The translations under genes and the position numbers were made by a program. Shown here piece after piece: positions 40,118 to 53,919 of a DNA stretch of 64,000 nt. Position 1 is the stretch's first letter. Each line of letters begins with the position of its first letter. Below the pieces are notes generated by a model. That model searched no databases and was not told where the DNA came from. It worked only from the letters and a program-made list of their open reading frames with translations. Origin of the DNA: Numida meleagris (Eukaryota > Chordata > Aves > Galliformes > Numididae); NCBI RefSeq assembly GCF_002078875.1, contig NC_034409.1, positions 12,962,434 to 13,026,433 of the forward strand, written 5' to 3'.

Positions 40118-41458
40118 GTGATAGCACAAAGAGCATCTAAGAAGCAGAGAAAGAGATTTCAGTCAATTAATTCATTGACTCAAGCTCCCGAAGAACAACA
40201 GAAAAAAATGCCACTAACAAGTTAAAGGCTCCACAGAGGAAGAACCCTATTGCTGAAAGACAGTAGCAGACACAACACCATTCTCTGAAGCAAGGATGTT
40301 TTCATCGTGTTAAGTAATAACACAAGTCCAACCTCTTGGGACCTTTTTCTAAGGTCACTCCAAAATAGACTTGCTAAAACAAAGCTAGAAGACAAAAATT
40401 TGCACATAGATAACTGGAATGATGACCTAATTGCCCATGCTATTTAAAACAGAAATCTCTGGCCAACAATATCAGCAACCTACAGAACGGTGCCAGCTCT
40501 GGGAGTGAAGGGACACGGGCTCCACAGCAAGGCACTTCACCCAAAGGAAAGGTCAGCTATCTCTGGCAAGCAGGAAAATACCCAAACAGATTCATGGCTG
40601 CTGGCAAGGAAGATGCTCAAGGCTGAATGTCTGTTCTTACAAAATTTCAGATGATATCCAGTATAAGTTGAGTGCTGCGAGGGGATCTGGTGGTATGTAG
40701 GACACACAGGCCCAGGAGAGCAGCAGAGCGAGTTCAGCTCCAGCTGCACCAGAGTCCCTGTCCTGAAGGTTTCCTAGGCATAGAGACTCAGGCACATGGA
40801 GTTTCCATAGCCCAACCAAGGCAGATGGTCTCTCCAAAAACCCAAGAACACAGGTACCTGCCCAATCACACTCCTGTGCCTCTACCTCTCACCAATGACC
40901 CTGTGTCCAGCTTCCAGCACTGAGGCCACAGTCAGTTCAGTAAACCATGGCTGTTAGTGATCCTTTCCTCTATCTTTTCAGTAACAGACCAAAAGGCAAA
41001 CCAAGGAGCCTGGAAGTGTTTGGTATTGACTAAGTTTCCACATGGATCTCCCAGGATTTTTCCCACATATTGCCCCCTCCATTAACCCAGGCATAAGGCA
41101 ATTTCTTACAGCTAGAGGAAGGAGTCGGAAAAAAGTCTGCAATGCAAAACCTAGCCAACAGGCTAGATATCTGAGTTTCAACCCCTAATTCCCCCATGAC
41201 GCTAGAGCCTACATGTCTCTGCATGGATGCTTCCAGTCCACAGACTTCAGGATGTCACACCACATCATGCACAGCAGAAAGCTGTGCTCCAGTTACTCCT
41301 AGCCCAGGACAGCTCCACCAAAAGCCAGCCTTGAGTGGTTCAGCTTTCTCCACCTTTGTCATGTGAGATAATGAGTGTATCCACAGTCCAGACAGAATAG
41401 GTGCTACCACTTCCAAAGCCTAATTCAATTCTGTAAATCCAGATCAGGTGTCTCCAGC

Positions 41459-41550
41459 CCTAGAATGACTTGAGTTGGAAGGGACCTTGAAGACCATGGT
41501 AGTTCCAACCTCACTGCTGTGGACAAGGTTGCCAAGACACACTCAGCAAC
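41459..41550 (-). mobile_element. Short CR1 3' fragment
   Basis: About 90 bases with TAGAATGACTTGAGTTGGAA, GGGACCTTGAAGACCATGG and a degraded TGGACAAGGTTGCCAAGAC block, read as CR1 on the minus strand. Confidence 0.9.
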
Positions 41551-44500
41551 ACATCATGCTGTCATCATGTTTACAATCTTAGGCTAAGTGACTGCAGTGG
41601 CACAACTTGGGGCAAGTATTCCCTGGACATCCCAAATGGTGCTGGAAACCATGAGGAAGAGAGAACAAGCTTGGTTCTTCAAGGAGCCCCTCTTGGGGCT
41701 GGGAGCTGCATGATTAGCTACATTCTTTCATCCTTTTCATACTTGGTTTTGCTTCAGTAAAGAAAGTTGCTGTAAAATTAGCAAATGGAAAAGCCCTTTT
41801 TATCAGTTAGCGCTATTTATAGAGGATGAGCATTGCTTTCACTCCACTGTTTTAAGGGAGTTAACCTAATATTTGTACATATCAAAGAGACAGTACTTCC
41901 AAATGCTATCTGATATGGCCATCTGATTAAGATGTGCTTTAAATAGGTTGAGGGTTCTTTTTTTTGTTTGTTTTTTAATGTTTTAACTTCATGATCTTCT
42001 GGAAATGTCATTTTCCCTTTTAATTTTGGCAGTCTTACAAATTTTAGGGAAGTTTCCCAGTACTTCACATGCTGTCACAGCATATCCAAGCTGTCTTTAG
42101 AGCTCTTCCATCATATTTTGTGTAAAGAAAAACTTTTAGCTCATCATTACAGCAGCTGCTAATGAAGATCTCTAGGCTTTTCTTTTTTTTAAATTGATAA
42201 AGAGAGAATGACAAATATTTTAAATAGCCATTAAACAGTACTAAATCAATGGTATTTTACACAATTTCTATAGAAGCATACAGCACATCCACTTTAATAT
42301 CAAGTGAGTTAATTGTGATCAATGATACTACAGTGAAAAGCAAATGAATTCTTAATGACAAGAAACTTTACATGCTACAAAAATAGAAGCTAACAAGAAA
42401 CCTAATTGCTGTATTTTTTCATGTTACATCATTAGTACCACTATGTTGAACAAATTAAAAGGAAAACAAGTATTTCAAAGACTTGTGGATCAATCAATTT
42501 ACAGCATATAATAGGATTATGAAAGAAGGAAAACTTTCTTGAATATTCATTGTTCTCCATGTTATTGGAAATTTATTTTAACAGGTGTTAGATTAATTAG
42601 GAAGTTATCGTTACAGAATTCAGGGTTACTTTTTTTAACCACTGAATAGAAGTCTGGAGACATAATGGCTGTCCTTGTCTCACTTTTACAACCTCTTTTG
42701 TTTGATTTGCAGATTTTAATGTGCATCATAACACCTCTCATCCAGCAGTAAGAAATTCTCTGGGGAACACTTGCAGAAAATAGGACATTGAGTCCATAAT
42801 TAAAGTAATCTCTTCCCAGGCAGATGCTTCAGTTGGCTCTGTTATCACATATTACAAAAGGCATCTTGAGGCCTATAAAATGTGCAGCAAATGGCTTTGG
42901 AGATGAGAAACAGCAATTTTTCATCTAATTTTGATCCATAGACATATAAGTACTGTATTGCCACTTTTTGGTATGGAGCCAAATAACTATTGTGGTTGTT
43001 GAAATAAGCTTGGCAGTAACCAAAATTAAAGAGTACTCCAGCTTTTATCCTCTGTCAGGAAAGCCTTTTTCTAACCATCTTTGCACTTAGCAAATAAGCA
43101 TGCCATCTCAAATATGCACGTTAATGCCTACATCTGGATTTAGAAGAAAGGCTTTATGCAGCTTAACGCACCACACACATTCTCTCTATATATGCTTGTT
43201 AAAATCATCAGTCAAATTACAGCTCTAACATCTTCACTGCTTTGCAAAGCAGCCTGTGATACTGATTGGAAGTGTTTCTACTGTTTATCTTTTGTATTTT
43301 AAGGCATTTAGAACATCCTTTTTGAATGTGTAAGTAGGTTCTGCAAAGTAATTTGTTCATGAGTTATAATCCTTTGCATAAACACTAATGCTGATAGGAG
43401 CTGGGTGAGCTTTTAGAGGCACGCTTTTGGTCTGCAACTGATGTGTTATATGTGGGCAAGATTCGAGACTAGTGAAGTACTGGAAAAGAAGAAAACATGA
43501 TTGGCTTTCTTCCATTTTTTTCTTTGAACTTGCTATTTTAAACTCTTCTGTACTTTGGTGGGAAATCACAGAGATTGCCACAGAATGCTTATTGTTTAAG
43601 GATTCAAAAATGCATTATTTCACAGAAGATGTTGCAAGGAAATGTGCATTACAACTTAGACCAAACATCTTATGTTGAGCTAAGAGAAATATTTAGAGGG
43701 GTTCAATATAACATGTTAGATTTGTTGCATTTCTGTCAGAACTAAAAGATCCAAGCCACTTGAGAGGATAAAGGAAAGCATTGTCTTGTTAGAAAAGCAC
43801 TTTCACAATGCTGTGGCGGTATCGTGTTTGTAAAATACCTGTTATGAGAAGAGTCATTAAGCAGCAACAACAGCCAGCAAATGGCATGTAAAATAATTCA
43901 ACTGTTTGCTTTTAGAATTAGATTTGTTATTATTTGAACTGGTGCAGCTTCTCTAAGCCTTCTCCTAGGTGACTGCTCTTCTCTATCACGAGATAGAGAG
44001 ACACAATTAATGGAACAGCTACAATTATGTCATCATAACATCCACCACCAGTATGTCATAATTACAAAAGCGGGTGCCACTGTATTTGAGATTTCTGCTC
44101 CTGTGACCGAGCTGCTGAGGAAAAGATAGTGCTGCAGTGCTGCCCCTACCCCAAAAAGCTCACAGACCTGCAGCTCTATCTTGATGACATTTGTATAATG
44201 TAGATGTTGATGTTACAGAATAATTATATTTTATGATACTATTTATTATCTAATTATTAGTAACAGATGTGGACAGTGTAGTGCTGTAACACAATGGAAA
44301 CCACAGCAATGACATTGGAGTAGTAAAGTCCTAGGCTACAACAAGTGAGGAGTTGCTCAAATGCAACAGCCATAGGCACAGAAACAAAGGAAAGAAGCTA
44401 CTTACCTTCAAAAGGCCTCAGGCACACAGAGATCTCCAGCAAAACACCCTTACCTCCACTGCCAACCCTTCAATGAGCTCTGGGAAGGGATGGATCCTGG

Positions 44501-47500
44501 CTCCGCCCCTTCCTGTCACTCAGGCGCATTGCATGCATCTGAGCTCCCCTGGGTTGGCCCTGCTTTCCCACCAGGTGCTCAATCACTGCTTCAAGCTGTG
44601 ACTTAGCATTTCCGCTACATGGAGTACATGCCCCCTATTGCTGAGTACAGTTTTTAAAAAAATTATGAAGGATTGTCAAAACAAATATGACAGAGTCCAC
44701 TCTGTCACCTAGTTCGAAGTCATGGTCATTCTGCGTACTAAAACCCCATTTTTCCCATCATATAAGTAGCAGAATTTGATAGCTTCAATAATTGTTTTCG
44801 TTTTTAAGACTTCTGCTACCTTTAGGTGTGAGGAGAACATCTTAGTATTGAAAAAGAGAGAGAACAATTTTCCTTCTCCTATTGTAGTTACCTGCTCCCT
44901 AAGTTTTCTCATTCCACATACATATACACAGGAAGCCTTGCTGGTTATTGCTGTACCACGAAATACTACGTTGTAGGTAACCCTATTAGATTTCATCTAG
45001 ACAAACAAGGAGAGAAAAGCAAGTCAGGCTCATGTGGACTAGGAATACAGACAGAGCATCTTTATACGTCTTCTGCTATGTACACAAAAAAGCCTAATTT
45101 CAAACGAGTAATTTGAAGACATGACTTTAAAAAAAATACAAAAAGTTCTGTCTGTCCCTTTGATGACAGCATAGACATGCCTGATTGCTCTGCTGGATCA
45201 AGGCCAGCGCTCAGCATCTTGCAGTATTGAGCTCCTTGCAAAGTTATTTAGTAACAGCCCCTTGCAAGAAGTCAAGTTCTTTCCAAAGAATTATACAGAC
45301 AATACACTTAACTCAAACTCATTCATGCACTGGACATGTGTTGTATTATCCAGTCAAGAGACAGCACTGAAATGATCAGACACTCTCAGTCAACCAGGGG
45401 GACATTCCAGAGCCACAAAGGCTTCCATGCAGACGCAATGTCCAGTTGCAAGAACTCACCCGCAGTACTGAAATTTAGCTTCCCAAAACATCTAATACAA
45501 TTGTTCTCTGCCTTTGCCTGAAGTAGGGCTTTTATACACTGTTCACTTATCCCTACAGAAGGGTTATGTGTATGTTAATAGCTCACTCTTCACATAACCA
45601 ACATTTCCAGAAGAATTCACAAAAACTATTTCATGCTGATTTCATTAAACATACTTCTTCTGAGATCTCAATTTAAAAGGTTTGTTATCAATCAATTATT
45701 GGCTGTCAAAAGATGTTTCACTCAATTCATATTACAGAGGAAAACATACTAGTAGAAGAAAACTGTTGGAGTGTGTGTAATACATTTTATATTCTAGTCA
45801 TGTTTTCAAAATTAAAGCATCTTGGGAAAAAGGGAAGAAAAAGCACCTCTTAGAATGAAACAAAGATTTATGTTCTTGAGCTAAAATACGGTCTGAAAAA
45901 TAACCTTGAGGTTAAATTTCAGAGAGAACAAAACAAAATTCAAGAGAGAATTCTAAACACAATTACTGATAAACTGTATTGTAGATTGTGAATTGATGGT
46001 CTCATGCACAAAATAATGGGTACACTGTGCAGAAAGGGAAGAAAGTAAAATTTAATCTCTGCTTCTAGAATTGCCAAGTGAACATTTATAAGAAGGGAAG
46101 TAATCCTTACAGTGATTGTTTTATTATTTAGATAATACCAGCAGAAATGAATTTCATTTTCTTTCATGAAGAATGTGCCAGAGTTTGATGTGGAACACTG
46201 CCAAATTCTTAACAGAGTAGCCAAAGGCTATATTGAGTTGCCTTCTGCTATCATACACTACAAGTATGTGATATATTAAATTTGTATCAAACAAATAAAA
46301 ATCCCAATTCAAATACTGTACCATCTTGCACTTTCTATTCTGATGCTATACAGTGTTGAAAGTTGCATTTTATGCTTTTCCTCATCTTTTGAATTGAGCC
46401 CAACTAACTTATCAATTGAATTATCATGTGCTTTTCTTTTTTAGCATATGTTCATGTACTCATTCTTCCTGGCTTCGCTGATTCTGCTTTTCCTGCATCT
46501 TTGCAGCATGACGAGTCTGAAATAGCAAATGGCCAGTTCTCTGCAAGATTGGAGAAAATGTTAAGCACTGGACATTCCTCTCATTTTAGTGGGCATTTAG
46601 GAGGATTGTCACTCTTCTACGATGGTATCAGACAATAAGAAAAATTGCAAGATGTTTGAATTTTACAAAGTTGCCTTTTCTACTCATACACTTCAGCAGT
46701 TTTCCCACTGTTGAGCAGCGAATTCACTATAAATTCTTGTCATGGACAAAGATACTGACTATTGACGGTGATGAGGATGAAGGACTAATTTTTCTTGATG
46801 TGGTAGCCGGTGCTTATGTTTAGGCAGCTGAGTTTGTCTGGGTGGGATACAGATCCAGACTAAAACCTTTAGGTGTCTATAGAAAGGGCTACATGGGAAT
46901 TAGGTAGCTAATGATCCACTACAGTCAGTGAAAACCTAGGGTTTGATTCAGCTTCCTGAGCATGCCTGGAATAATTTGGGGTGTCCAAAGGAAACTACTA
47001 GAGCTAGAGAGATCTTCTAGACCTGCAGGTAAGTCCCTCTAAAGAAAACAGAATAAAGCTGGATGTCAGGCATTACATGCCTGCTGTTCCGTAACTGGAT
47101 TACACCTTGACTATTAAGGGAAGTATAGATACTTGGTTCACTCATAGGTACCCATCTGAAGCTGAAACTGAAAAACCCTTTGAGGAGTTGAAATTGGTGC
47201 AGTCAGCTTGCGTTGTCTCTCATGGTTTTCTTCCTTTGCTTTGAACTCTTTTGAATATTCCCCAATCATAGTACACTTTGCACTAGAGCATAAAAATGTT
47301 TCTGAAAATACACAGAATTCTTCACTGGTCTTCTCTGTTTGCATTGTCACCACATTCAAAAGACAAAAGTAAGACAAAATAGCCAAGGAAACTGTAATTC
47401 TTCACAATCAGCTGTGTCTGTGTTGCTTGGGGTCATACTCAGAAGAGTCACAGTGATTCCATGCACAGTGTTTGATTTCACTGGGAATTAACAAGCACAG

Positions 47501-47672
47501 AAGATGAAGGAGGTAATCTGGGCACCACATCAAAATAGGACATGAGCAGAGCCAAGATCTGAATGAAACACTGGCTTGTGATTTTCAGAATGTTACACAT
47601 AATGCTGATTGACATTACAACAATGCCTCTACCCAGGGAAGTGGAAAACATCGTGAAGGAACAATTAATGAG

Positions 47673-47685
47673 TTTTTTTTTTTTT
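47673..47685. repeat. T13 homopolymer
   Basis: Run of 13 T followed by GTCCACAG. No recognised element is attached. Confidence 0.9.
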
Positions 47686-49069
47686 GTCCACAGAGCATAA
47701 ATTATAAGCAATATGGATACATGTCATATCAACCTTAAGTGCAAACAAGGACTGTTACTTTGTGCTCATGCAACCCTTGTCTCAGACAGGGCTATTGATA
47801 CACCAGTAGCAAAAAGACTGATAATAAATACCACGCTTCACTCCTACCTTGCAATAAATGGCAGGGAGAGACTGAAATAGGGAGCTGGTGCTTCACAGAA
47901 CGCCAGAGCCAAGGCCACCTAAACATTATGGTGTCCATGTGCATTACAACACATTCTTTAACTGACTGCAAATGTTTCAAATCATAGTGACAAACAGGAT
48001 GCTATAAAAAATTATTTATTTGAACAATTCTGATTCCTCAGAAGAATGCAAGGAATAAAATCTATATGATCATATATTCAAAAGTTGAGTGATAACATAA
48101 ATACAAGGGACCTTAGTTCTGATCCTTGCTGTTTTCTGTTTACCTTACATTTTTAATACCTGTATGTACTACCGCTGAGTATAGAGGAAACATAATCATG
48201 TACTTGGTTTTGAAGTTATTCCTCTGCATTTCTTTCATTTGAGGCTGGGTTGTGGGCTTTCTTTAAAAGTGAAAGAAAACAGTAAACACTGTCTTAAATG
48301 ATTGTTTAGCAAAGTGGTTTACCAGGAGAATGTGACTTCTTCAGAAAATATATCCCCTTCCCACCCTAGTAAGAGGAATGCTATAGAAGACCATGTAATC
48401 TTCTCAAATGTTTATTCAATATTTCCATAATTCTTATCATGGGTTTTCTGTAAATGCTTTAAATAGGTAACCAAGCCTCTCAATCACAGTCTTTACATTC
48501 TGTAGTGTTTGTGCAGCATGATATTTCAAGTTCACACACTGGCACAGTTGCCAGCTCCTAGAAACAGGCTTGAACACATGGGCATAAAAAGACAAGTTCG
48601 GGAACAGGGTACTTAAAATTTCCCAGAAAGGAGTTGTTTCACCAGGTGACTGTGGGAAAAGGCATACACAAACAGAAAAAAACACATCTCCTTTCTTGAA
48701 TCTTTCCTCCAAGTTTCTTTCAATAGCTCAGCTATCTGCCTCAGCACTGAGGTCCAGACTATGCCCAGGAGCTGTGATAGGAACCAACACTCTTGTTCCA
48801 GAAGTGATGTGCCAGTGCCATGCCTCAGTTCTCCTACCCTGTCTGCATAGGTAGACACTGCAACTGTGCTAATTAGGTGTTAGTATACAAGTCCAGTTCA
48901 GTCCAGCTTTGGCCAGCAGCTTTAAAATTATGTTTTAAAGATAAAAGATATCTAAACAGCTACATCATGCAAATTTAATCTTGCAAATTGATAAATACAT
49001 TTCAAAAACTTTCACTGCTAATAGAGGTTGCAGTGAATATACGTATAGACAATTGGAATTATAAGATAT

Positions 49070-49125
49070 CATAGAATCATAGAATCACAGAATCATAGAA
49101 TCATAGAATCATAGAATCATAGAAT
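49070..49125. repeat. Tandem repeat, 7 copies of CATAGAAT (one variant)
   Basis: Seven consecutive 8-base units; the third is CACAGAAT. This is the 3' tail microsatellite of the CR1 copy that follows. Most CR1 copies in the window carry one or two units. Confidence 0.95.
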
Positions 49126-49568
49126 GGCTTGGGTTGAAAAAGACATCAAAGATAATCCAGTCTCAACCCCCCTGCCAAGTGCAGGGTCGCCAGCCACTAG
49201 ACCAGGCTGCCCAGAGCCACGTCCAGTCTGACCTTGAATGCCTCCAGGGACGAGGCATCCACAACCTCCCTGGGCAACCTGTTCCAGTGTGTCACCACCC
49301 TCTGTGTGAAAAACTTCCTCCTAATATCTAACCTGAATCTCCCCTGTCTCACCTTAAAACCATCCCCCCTTGTTCTATCGCTATCCACCCTCACAAACAA
49401 TCGATCCCCCTCCTGTTTATACGCTCCCTTCAAGTATTGGAAGGCCACAATGAGGTCTCCCCGGAGCCTTCTCTTCTCCAAACTAAACAAGCCCAGTTCC
49501 ATCAATCTTTCTTCATAGGATAGGTGCTCCAGCCCTCTGATCATCTTGGTCGCCCTCCTCTGCACTCG
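49070..49568 (-). mobile_element. CR1 LINE 3' fragment with preserved ORF2 end and amplified tail
   Basis: About 500 bases inverted, same sense as RELN. A frame of 122 codons (49197-49565, minus) is uninterrupted and encodes the CR1 ORF2 C-terminus: [50 protein letters not shown] and [15 protein letters not shown]. The tail at 49070-49125 carries seven tandem copies of an 8-base unit, the most in this window. Together these suggest one of the younger insertions here. The 5' part, including the catalytic domains, is missing. Confidence 0.96.
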
Positions 49569-50276
49569 TCATTTGATGACTAGCAAAAAAAGCTATAAAA
49601 ATACTTATTTTCCAAAGTAATTTCTATAGCAATCTACTCTATTCCAGCAGGAGTTGGAACTTCAGCAGTAAACCATGCTGATGCTCAAAACACAGTAGGC
49701 TTTTGAAATTTGGGTCAGCTTTATTACTTCCACAAACTAGACAGTTAAGCCATCTATAAACATATGGGCTTAACAACCTCAGATGCAACACTGCATATCA
49801 CCCTGTCATTACCATCCCCACAGCAGGCTGGGGTTTAACTGGGTTAGGATGAGCTTAGAGAAACTGCAAACAGTAAGACCTAGCTGAAGGCTCATGAAGA
49901 TAACGTTCTACAGATTTCCAACAATCAGAGAAATAACTTGTTAGCACAAAGGAGGGCTTTCTTTTTTGGAGGTAAGCAGTACTTACAGACCATGGAAATC
50001 TGCTTAGGAGCTCTTGGTGCTCAATGCTGTTTGAAGGAGTCCTAATTTACTGCTAAGAAAACTATTCTGTAACAAATGCTGCATTTTAGCTTGTATTTCC
50101 TCAGTTCATCTTGAAGTATCTGCAGTGAAGAATTACACTGAGACAAACCAGAGGGACTTTGCTTTTTGTTTTTCTCTTTAGTAGATTATTTTATAGAAGA
50201 GTGCTTCTAAATATTTATTCATCAGCCATAATAAGGTATTTGGACCAAAAAAAAGGCTAATAAGCAGCAGTTTGAA

Positions 50277-50632
50277 CATAGAATGGTTTAGGTTGGAAGG
50301 GACCTTAAAGCTCACTGGCTCCAAGCCCTGCTGGCTGCCCCCCTCCAGCTCAGGCTTCCCAGGGCCCCATCCAACCCAGTCTTGAGTGCCTCCAGGGATG
50401 GGGCCCCACCGATTTCTAAGTAAAGAATTTCCTCCTAACATCTAACCTTGATTTTCCCTCTTTTAGTTTAAAACAGTTTCATCTTGTCCTATCATTATCC
50501 ACCCATGAAAAAAAAAAACACTCTTTTGTGTTTCTAAGCTTCCTTTAAGTAATGGAAGTCCACAGTGAAGTCTCCCCAGAGCCTTCTCTTCTGCAGGCTG
50601 AACAAACCCAGCTCCCTCAGTCTGTCTTCACT
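50277..50632 (-). mobile_element. CR1 LINE 3' fragment
   Basis: About 355 bases inverted, starting CATAGAATGGTTTAGGTTGG. A GGAAGGGACCTTAAAGCTCA block follows, then GAATTTCCTCCTAACATCTA and CTCCCCAGAGCCTTCTCTTC. An A11 run sits at 50508-50518. It lies 0.7 kb from the copy at 49070-49568 but differs in sequence, so this is not a local duplication. Confidence 0.93.
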
Positions 50633-51699
50633 GGTCACCTTTGACTGAGAAACATAGATGCAGTGAATGGGAGTTTTCCCAATGATGTCTGTAGGGTTAT
50701 GACTTCCCTGTAGGGATTAAGTTTTTCTGTCATACTGGTATGACAAAGGGTACACCTTCAGTTTCTATCAAGTTGCTTGAGACTATCAAAAACTTAAGCA
50801 ATATAATCTGTTAAATCTGCTTTAACAACTAAATGTGTCCTTGTTATTTCCATTCCCAAGCCTTCTCATTTAGGCACATTAGCAATAAATATGCTTCTGA
50901 GAGAACGTTTCAAAAAAAAGTAAGATAGGAATAATAACCAAGACTGAATGAGTGAGAAATTACACTTCAATATACTATTCAGAAAAAAAGAAGATAGCAA
51001 AATATTCCAGCTCTACACTTTCCTCACCCCAAACCAAGCCTTGATGTGTAGGATACCCATCTACATTAGAAGAGACAGGCTAGAATGCTCTCACTGACAT
51101 TAACTTTTGTACGAATAACCCTAACTTGAGCCCTGAGCATTTTATCTTTCCTGCCCACGTGTCCATGCCCCTTCAGGAGTAGGTCAATAGCATGTCCATA
51201 AAAGCCCGCCATGCAGTTGCCCATGGAGATTTGCCTGGTGACCTTTGTCCAGCTCCTCCTGGGAAGTATCCAAGGAGAGGTGTCAGCATGGCAAAGCTTG
51301 CACTGCCAGAGCTGGCACTAATTAATGACCTTATTATCCATCTTGAGAGAGGTCAAAGACTAATGAGCTGATCTGAATGACAGATATTTGCAGCAGCATA
51401 GGAAGCTCTTAGCTCTGTCACACTGTTGGCAGAGCCCATAAATTATCACCCAGGTACCTTTGTGAATACCTTTATTTATGTTATATTTACTAGACAGGTA
51501 GTTGGTGTCAAGTGTTAAAAAGTCTTTTTAAGTTAATCTTCTGTGGAGGAGTGAGTGGAAGTGAACAAGGCAGAGGCAGTTCTCTGAAGTCCTTAAGTCA
51601 GAGAGCTGTGCAAGGCAGGCAGGCTAGCACAGCACAAAGCAATAGCTTTGTTTTCCACAGCCAGGGATTTAGTAGGAATGGGAAACTGTCCTGAGGTAA

Positions 51700-51927
51700 A
51701 GAGAGGAAAGATTTAGAATGGATATAAGGAAAAGATTCTTTTACAAGGGTTATGAAGTGCTGGAACAGGTTGCCCAGGGATGCGTGGATGCCCTGTCCCT
51801 GGAGACATTCAAAGTGAGGCTGGACAGGGCTCTGAGCACCTGATCTAGCTATCCATTGCAGGGGAGTTGGACTAGACAAGCTTTTAAGAGTCACTTCCAA
51901 CTTAAATGATGCTATGATTCTATAATG
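51700..51927 (+). mobile_element. CR1 LINE 3' fragment
   Basis: GGAACAGGTTGCCCAGGGAT, GTCCCTGGAGACATTCAAAG, GAGGCTGGACAGGGCTCTGA and the terminal TGATGCTATGATTCTATAAT identify the CR1 3' end on the plus strand. About 230 bases, 5'-truncated, antisense to RELN. Confidence 0.94.
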
Positions 51928-53783
51928 TCCAAAAGAGTTCAGTGCTAACCTAACCTTGTTTCCACTGAAGCCAGTGATGAACATTCCATTGATTTTAAGA
52001 TAGGCATGCACCTACTACCTCAAAAAATGTCCTTTTAAGTTCACTTACATGTGAATCAGCAGCCACAGCACTATTTGTATTACTGCAGAGCTGTCTATAA
52101 GCTTCAAACAGAAAAGCACTTGCACAAAAATATAGGCGTAACACGAAAGAAAGCAAGTAAGCAAGCGTATGACGAAAAGATGGACAGCTCACCTCATTTT
52201 CTCATGTACCTAAAAGAACCAAATTTAGTTGCTACAATTTGATCAATAAATTATCTATTTAAACAAGAATTACAAGGATACATAAAATTCAAATATTTTC
52301 CACCTTAAATATGTAGCTGACGGATTTCCTCAGGGCATGTACAACTATTTTGTGAGGCTAACTTTTCTGACACAGAATTCACACAAAACTGGTGGTATTT
52401 CCTCAAAAATTTCCTCAGATTTGACTTGTGTCAAGTAATGAATGGGAATCTTAAATAATGTAAATAGCTTATCTGGTACATTGTAGAAATTAATGGGAAA
52501 CAAATACGTTCTCAAAAGTCTGTCACTCATCACAACTATTTGTTTCCCAATTTACCATTAGACATTTAGAAGAAAAAGAGAGCTAAAGATAAAAATGTCT
52601 TGGTATTGTCATTGCAGATAATAACCTACTGTAACAAAACAGGCAAAAAATTGCGCTGTGGAGGAAAGGGGAATATCAAAGACACAGATCAGTCAATCAA
52701 CAGGCACTATGATCACTATCAGCAACTCCTATCCTTAAAGAAGGAAGGAACTCACTTTTTACTTTTTCCCATATATTAAACAATAGAATAACTTGCTTAC
52801 ACTGGGACACTTACCTGCAGCTTCCCAAATAGAAAGGAAAGAATACTCACTGAGAGCAAGATTTGTTGGGACAAGCAGGGCAGTCACCAAAGTGGACAGA
52901 AGGTCTCACACAGAAATTTTGTGACCATTAACTTCTCTAACTAGGGAGCACCATGGCTTTTTGTCTGTGAATGGGTCAAGGTTGAAGTATTTTCTACTTT
53001 TAATTCTATATATATTTTTTAATCTCATATCTGATCTACCAAAATTCGGAGAGAAGCAATTAGAAAATAATTTAAGTAATTAATTAAGTAAGTAATAATT
53101 CAAATATAGTAATATATGTATTGTAATAATTGATATTAAGCTCTGTAGTTTGTGGGTACTCAATAAAGTACTAAATCATCATATGATAACTTGGATCTTT
53201 AAAAAAATTACCAAAAAAAATCGGTGAGAGTAACCTTTTTTTCTGAGGTTGTAAACTAGCAGAAATAAGCATAAGTTAAAATGTTTTTCACCAGTAACTG
53301 TTAATATTTGAATACGAGTACTGTTGACTGTGCTTTATGCTGAAGCTTACAATCTGAACAATATGATGAGAACCTGTGAGTTTCTAACTCTTATTAAATG
53401 CAACGAGTAAAAAAAAAATAGGTCAGTGCAAATGTGCTGTATACTGAAAAGTTCACTGATATGACTAATAACTAAGTGGAATCATTTTCTATTGAAATGC
53501 TAGTCTTGATGCACTTGTGCCTTATTTTTCTGATGGTGTGCTACATTATAGAACACTGTCTCCTTCTTATATGTTTTGAAATAGAAAGTCCTAATATGCA
53601 CAGAAACTCATCAACCAGGAAGAACTCCACAGTTTTACTTCCTATGAAAGACCACTCTTTGCAGGACCCACTCCTTGGTGCAAGTATAAGGTCCTAGTGA
53701 AAATGGGTTAAGATCATTTCTTTGTCTCCAAAATGGTTATAGTCTCCAGCTATAGGAACCATATATGCTCTGTATATACGTAC

Positions 53784-53919
53784 ATGAAGTTCACGCAGCC
53801 TGTCCCTGCAGGTGGAGCAATCCAAACAAAACTGAGATTGGTGGTTGGGAGATGGCTCACGTGTGATGCGACCACACTGCACATGAACTGATTTCCAAAC
53901 TGGTGGTCAGACATAATTC
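53784..53919 (-). CDS. RELN: Reelin (RELN) coding exon A, C-terminal half of the reelin domain
   Basis: This 136-base exon gives 44 complete codons plus split codons at both ends. Reelin is a secreted extracellular-matrix glycoprotein that signals through VLDLR and ApoER2 to DAB1 and guides neuronal positioning. The translation contains [19 protein letters not shown] and, further on, [13 protein letters not shown], which I recognise as the reelin (reeler) domain, about residues 113-158 of human RELN by recall. Two cysteines are visible, in FMC and GTGC. The acceptor is ctttcttgtag. The exon opens with GA, completing a codon whose first base lies in the previous exon. It closes with AT before donor gtacgt, and the G of exon B completes Met. 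The donor lacks the consensus G at -1. The previous exon was not found in the window. The product call is very secure; exon numbering is not. Confidence 0.97.

Larger units (their letters stand above)
21108..53783 (-). other. RELN: RELN intron between exons A and B (32,676 bases)
   Basis: Very long intron with donor gtacgt at 53783 and acceptor ccacag at 21108. It contains twelve CR1 fragments in both orientations, homopolymer runs (T21 at 36706), AT-rich microsatellite-like stretches and two strong perfect inverted repeats at 31457-31488 and 38677-38710. No additional RELN exon is needed or seen, because exons A and B join in frame. Confidence 0.85.
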
